From NCBI GenBank assembly GCA_037974335.1, contig CM075760.1:42412103-42476102 (forward strand): 64,000 bases of DNA, given 5' to 3'. This document shows, one piece after another, positions 63,516 through 64,000 of this stretch. Under the pieces are notes generated by a model. It was given only the letters and a program-made list of their open reading frames with translations, had not been told where the DNA came from and did no database searches. Position numbers and translations under genes: made by a program. Numbering within the stretch: position 1 is the first letter of the stretch; each line of letters begins with the position of its first letter. The stretch comes from Prionace glauca. Taxonomy: Eukaryota > Chordata > Chondrichthyes > Carcharhiniformes > Carcharhinidae.

Positions 63516-64000
63516 TAGTAGTAATAGAATGATCATGTTCACTTGTTTCACTGTCAGTTGTTCAAAGCTGGAAACCCCACTGACTATAATTGCCCAGAAT
63601 ATTAAGCAAAAATATTGAGAAAGAAATGATATGTATCTTGAACAAAAAACCCTGTGTGTGCAAAAAGTGCAGCGACCAAAGGAGATTTGGAGAACTATTC
63701 CAAAGAGGAATAGATAGGAGGAATGGCGTCATTTGGCGCCCTGAGATTCTATGATTCTCGTTGCTTAGTGTCCCTGCCGCTCTACTTATTGTTAGACACC
63801 TGAACAATGAACAGGTGCAGGATGCTCAGACACTGTTATAGATTCAACCGTCACTATTTCCGCTCCAACAGCTCCGAGTGCAGCTGAGAGTCACCGCAAC
63901 TTCACTCAATATTGAGTCTGCCGTATCCCCGCCTACAACTTCCGTTTGCTACTCTCACTTTGACCCGATTGTGTGATTGGACAGATTGCTGTCGCTTCTC
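63516..64000. other. unassigned sequence
   Basis: No feature was recognised up to the end of the window. Confidence 0.4.

Noticed and set aside
1-64000. Retrovirus-like elements, Polintons, CRISPR arrays and bacterial operons
   Set aside because: No protease, integrase, capsid or envelope-type frames, paired long terminal repeats, spacer arrays or operon-like gene spacing were seen.

Overview
This looks like a cartilaginous-fish (shark-type) nuclear genome. The evidence is a cluster of T-cell-receptor V segments, receptors of a two-exon GPR139-like family that I recall as abundant in cartilaginous fishes, and a dense litter of CR1-type LINEs and tRNA-derived SINEs with the conserved shark/V-SINE core. 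I see no bacterial, plasmid or viral gene organisation, no CRISPR array and no recognisable retrovirus-like element. The organism call rests on family resemblance, not on a database search.

The backbone is part of a TRA/TRD-type V cluster: 11 V segments or V relics (called V1-V11 in coordinate order) in both orientations. None of D, J or C was seen. Six have a clean leader exon, GT-AG intron, intact V exon and a 23-bp-spacer RSS: V1 (-), V2 (-), V6 (+), V8 (-), V9 (-), V11 (+). V5 (+) is intact, but its heptamer starts CAT instead of CAC. V3 (-) is split by a CR1 LINE. V4 (-) keeps only its FR3 end and RSS. V7 (+) and V10 (-) are decayed. Most V promoters carry a CCAATC hexamer 93-102 nt from the leader ATG (132-133 nt in V6 and V8).

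The left two thirds (about 2871-40459) is a large tandem duplication. Unit A (2871-21065) and unit B (21066-40459) each hold one minus-strand V segment followed by a plus-strand two-exon GPR139-like receptor gene with a 10-kb intron packed with LINE/SINE pieces, then a tRNA-Glu-like sequence and a shared unclassified repeat. A third, partial unit (C, 40460 to about 44150) keeps the V segment (V3) and its flank but no receptor. Insertions private to one unit (a CR1 tail in A, a SINE and a 933-bp tandem duplication in B) give relative dates.

The right third (44-64 kb) holds the mixed-orientation V segments. It includes an inverted repeat carrying near-identical V6 and V8 around the decayed V7, and a CpG-rich promoter-like block at 57.3-58.0 kb with six 33-bp repeats, each containing a YY1-type AAGATGG core. 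Four CTCF-like motifs lie among the V segments, one of them 25 bp beyond the V4 RSS. The V segments would act by RAG-mediated joining to D/J segments outside the window. The GPR139-like genes have no evident part in that and seem to be embedded passengers co-amplified with the V segments.
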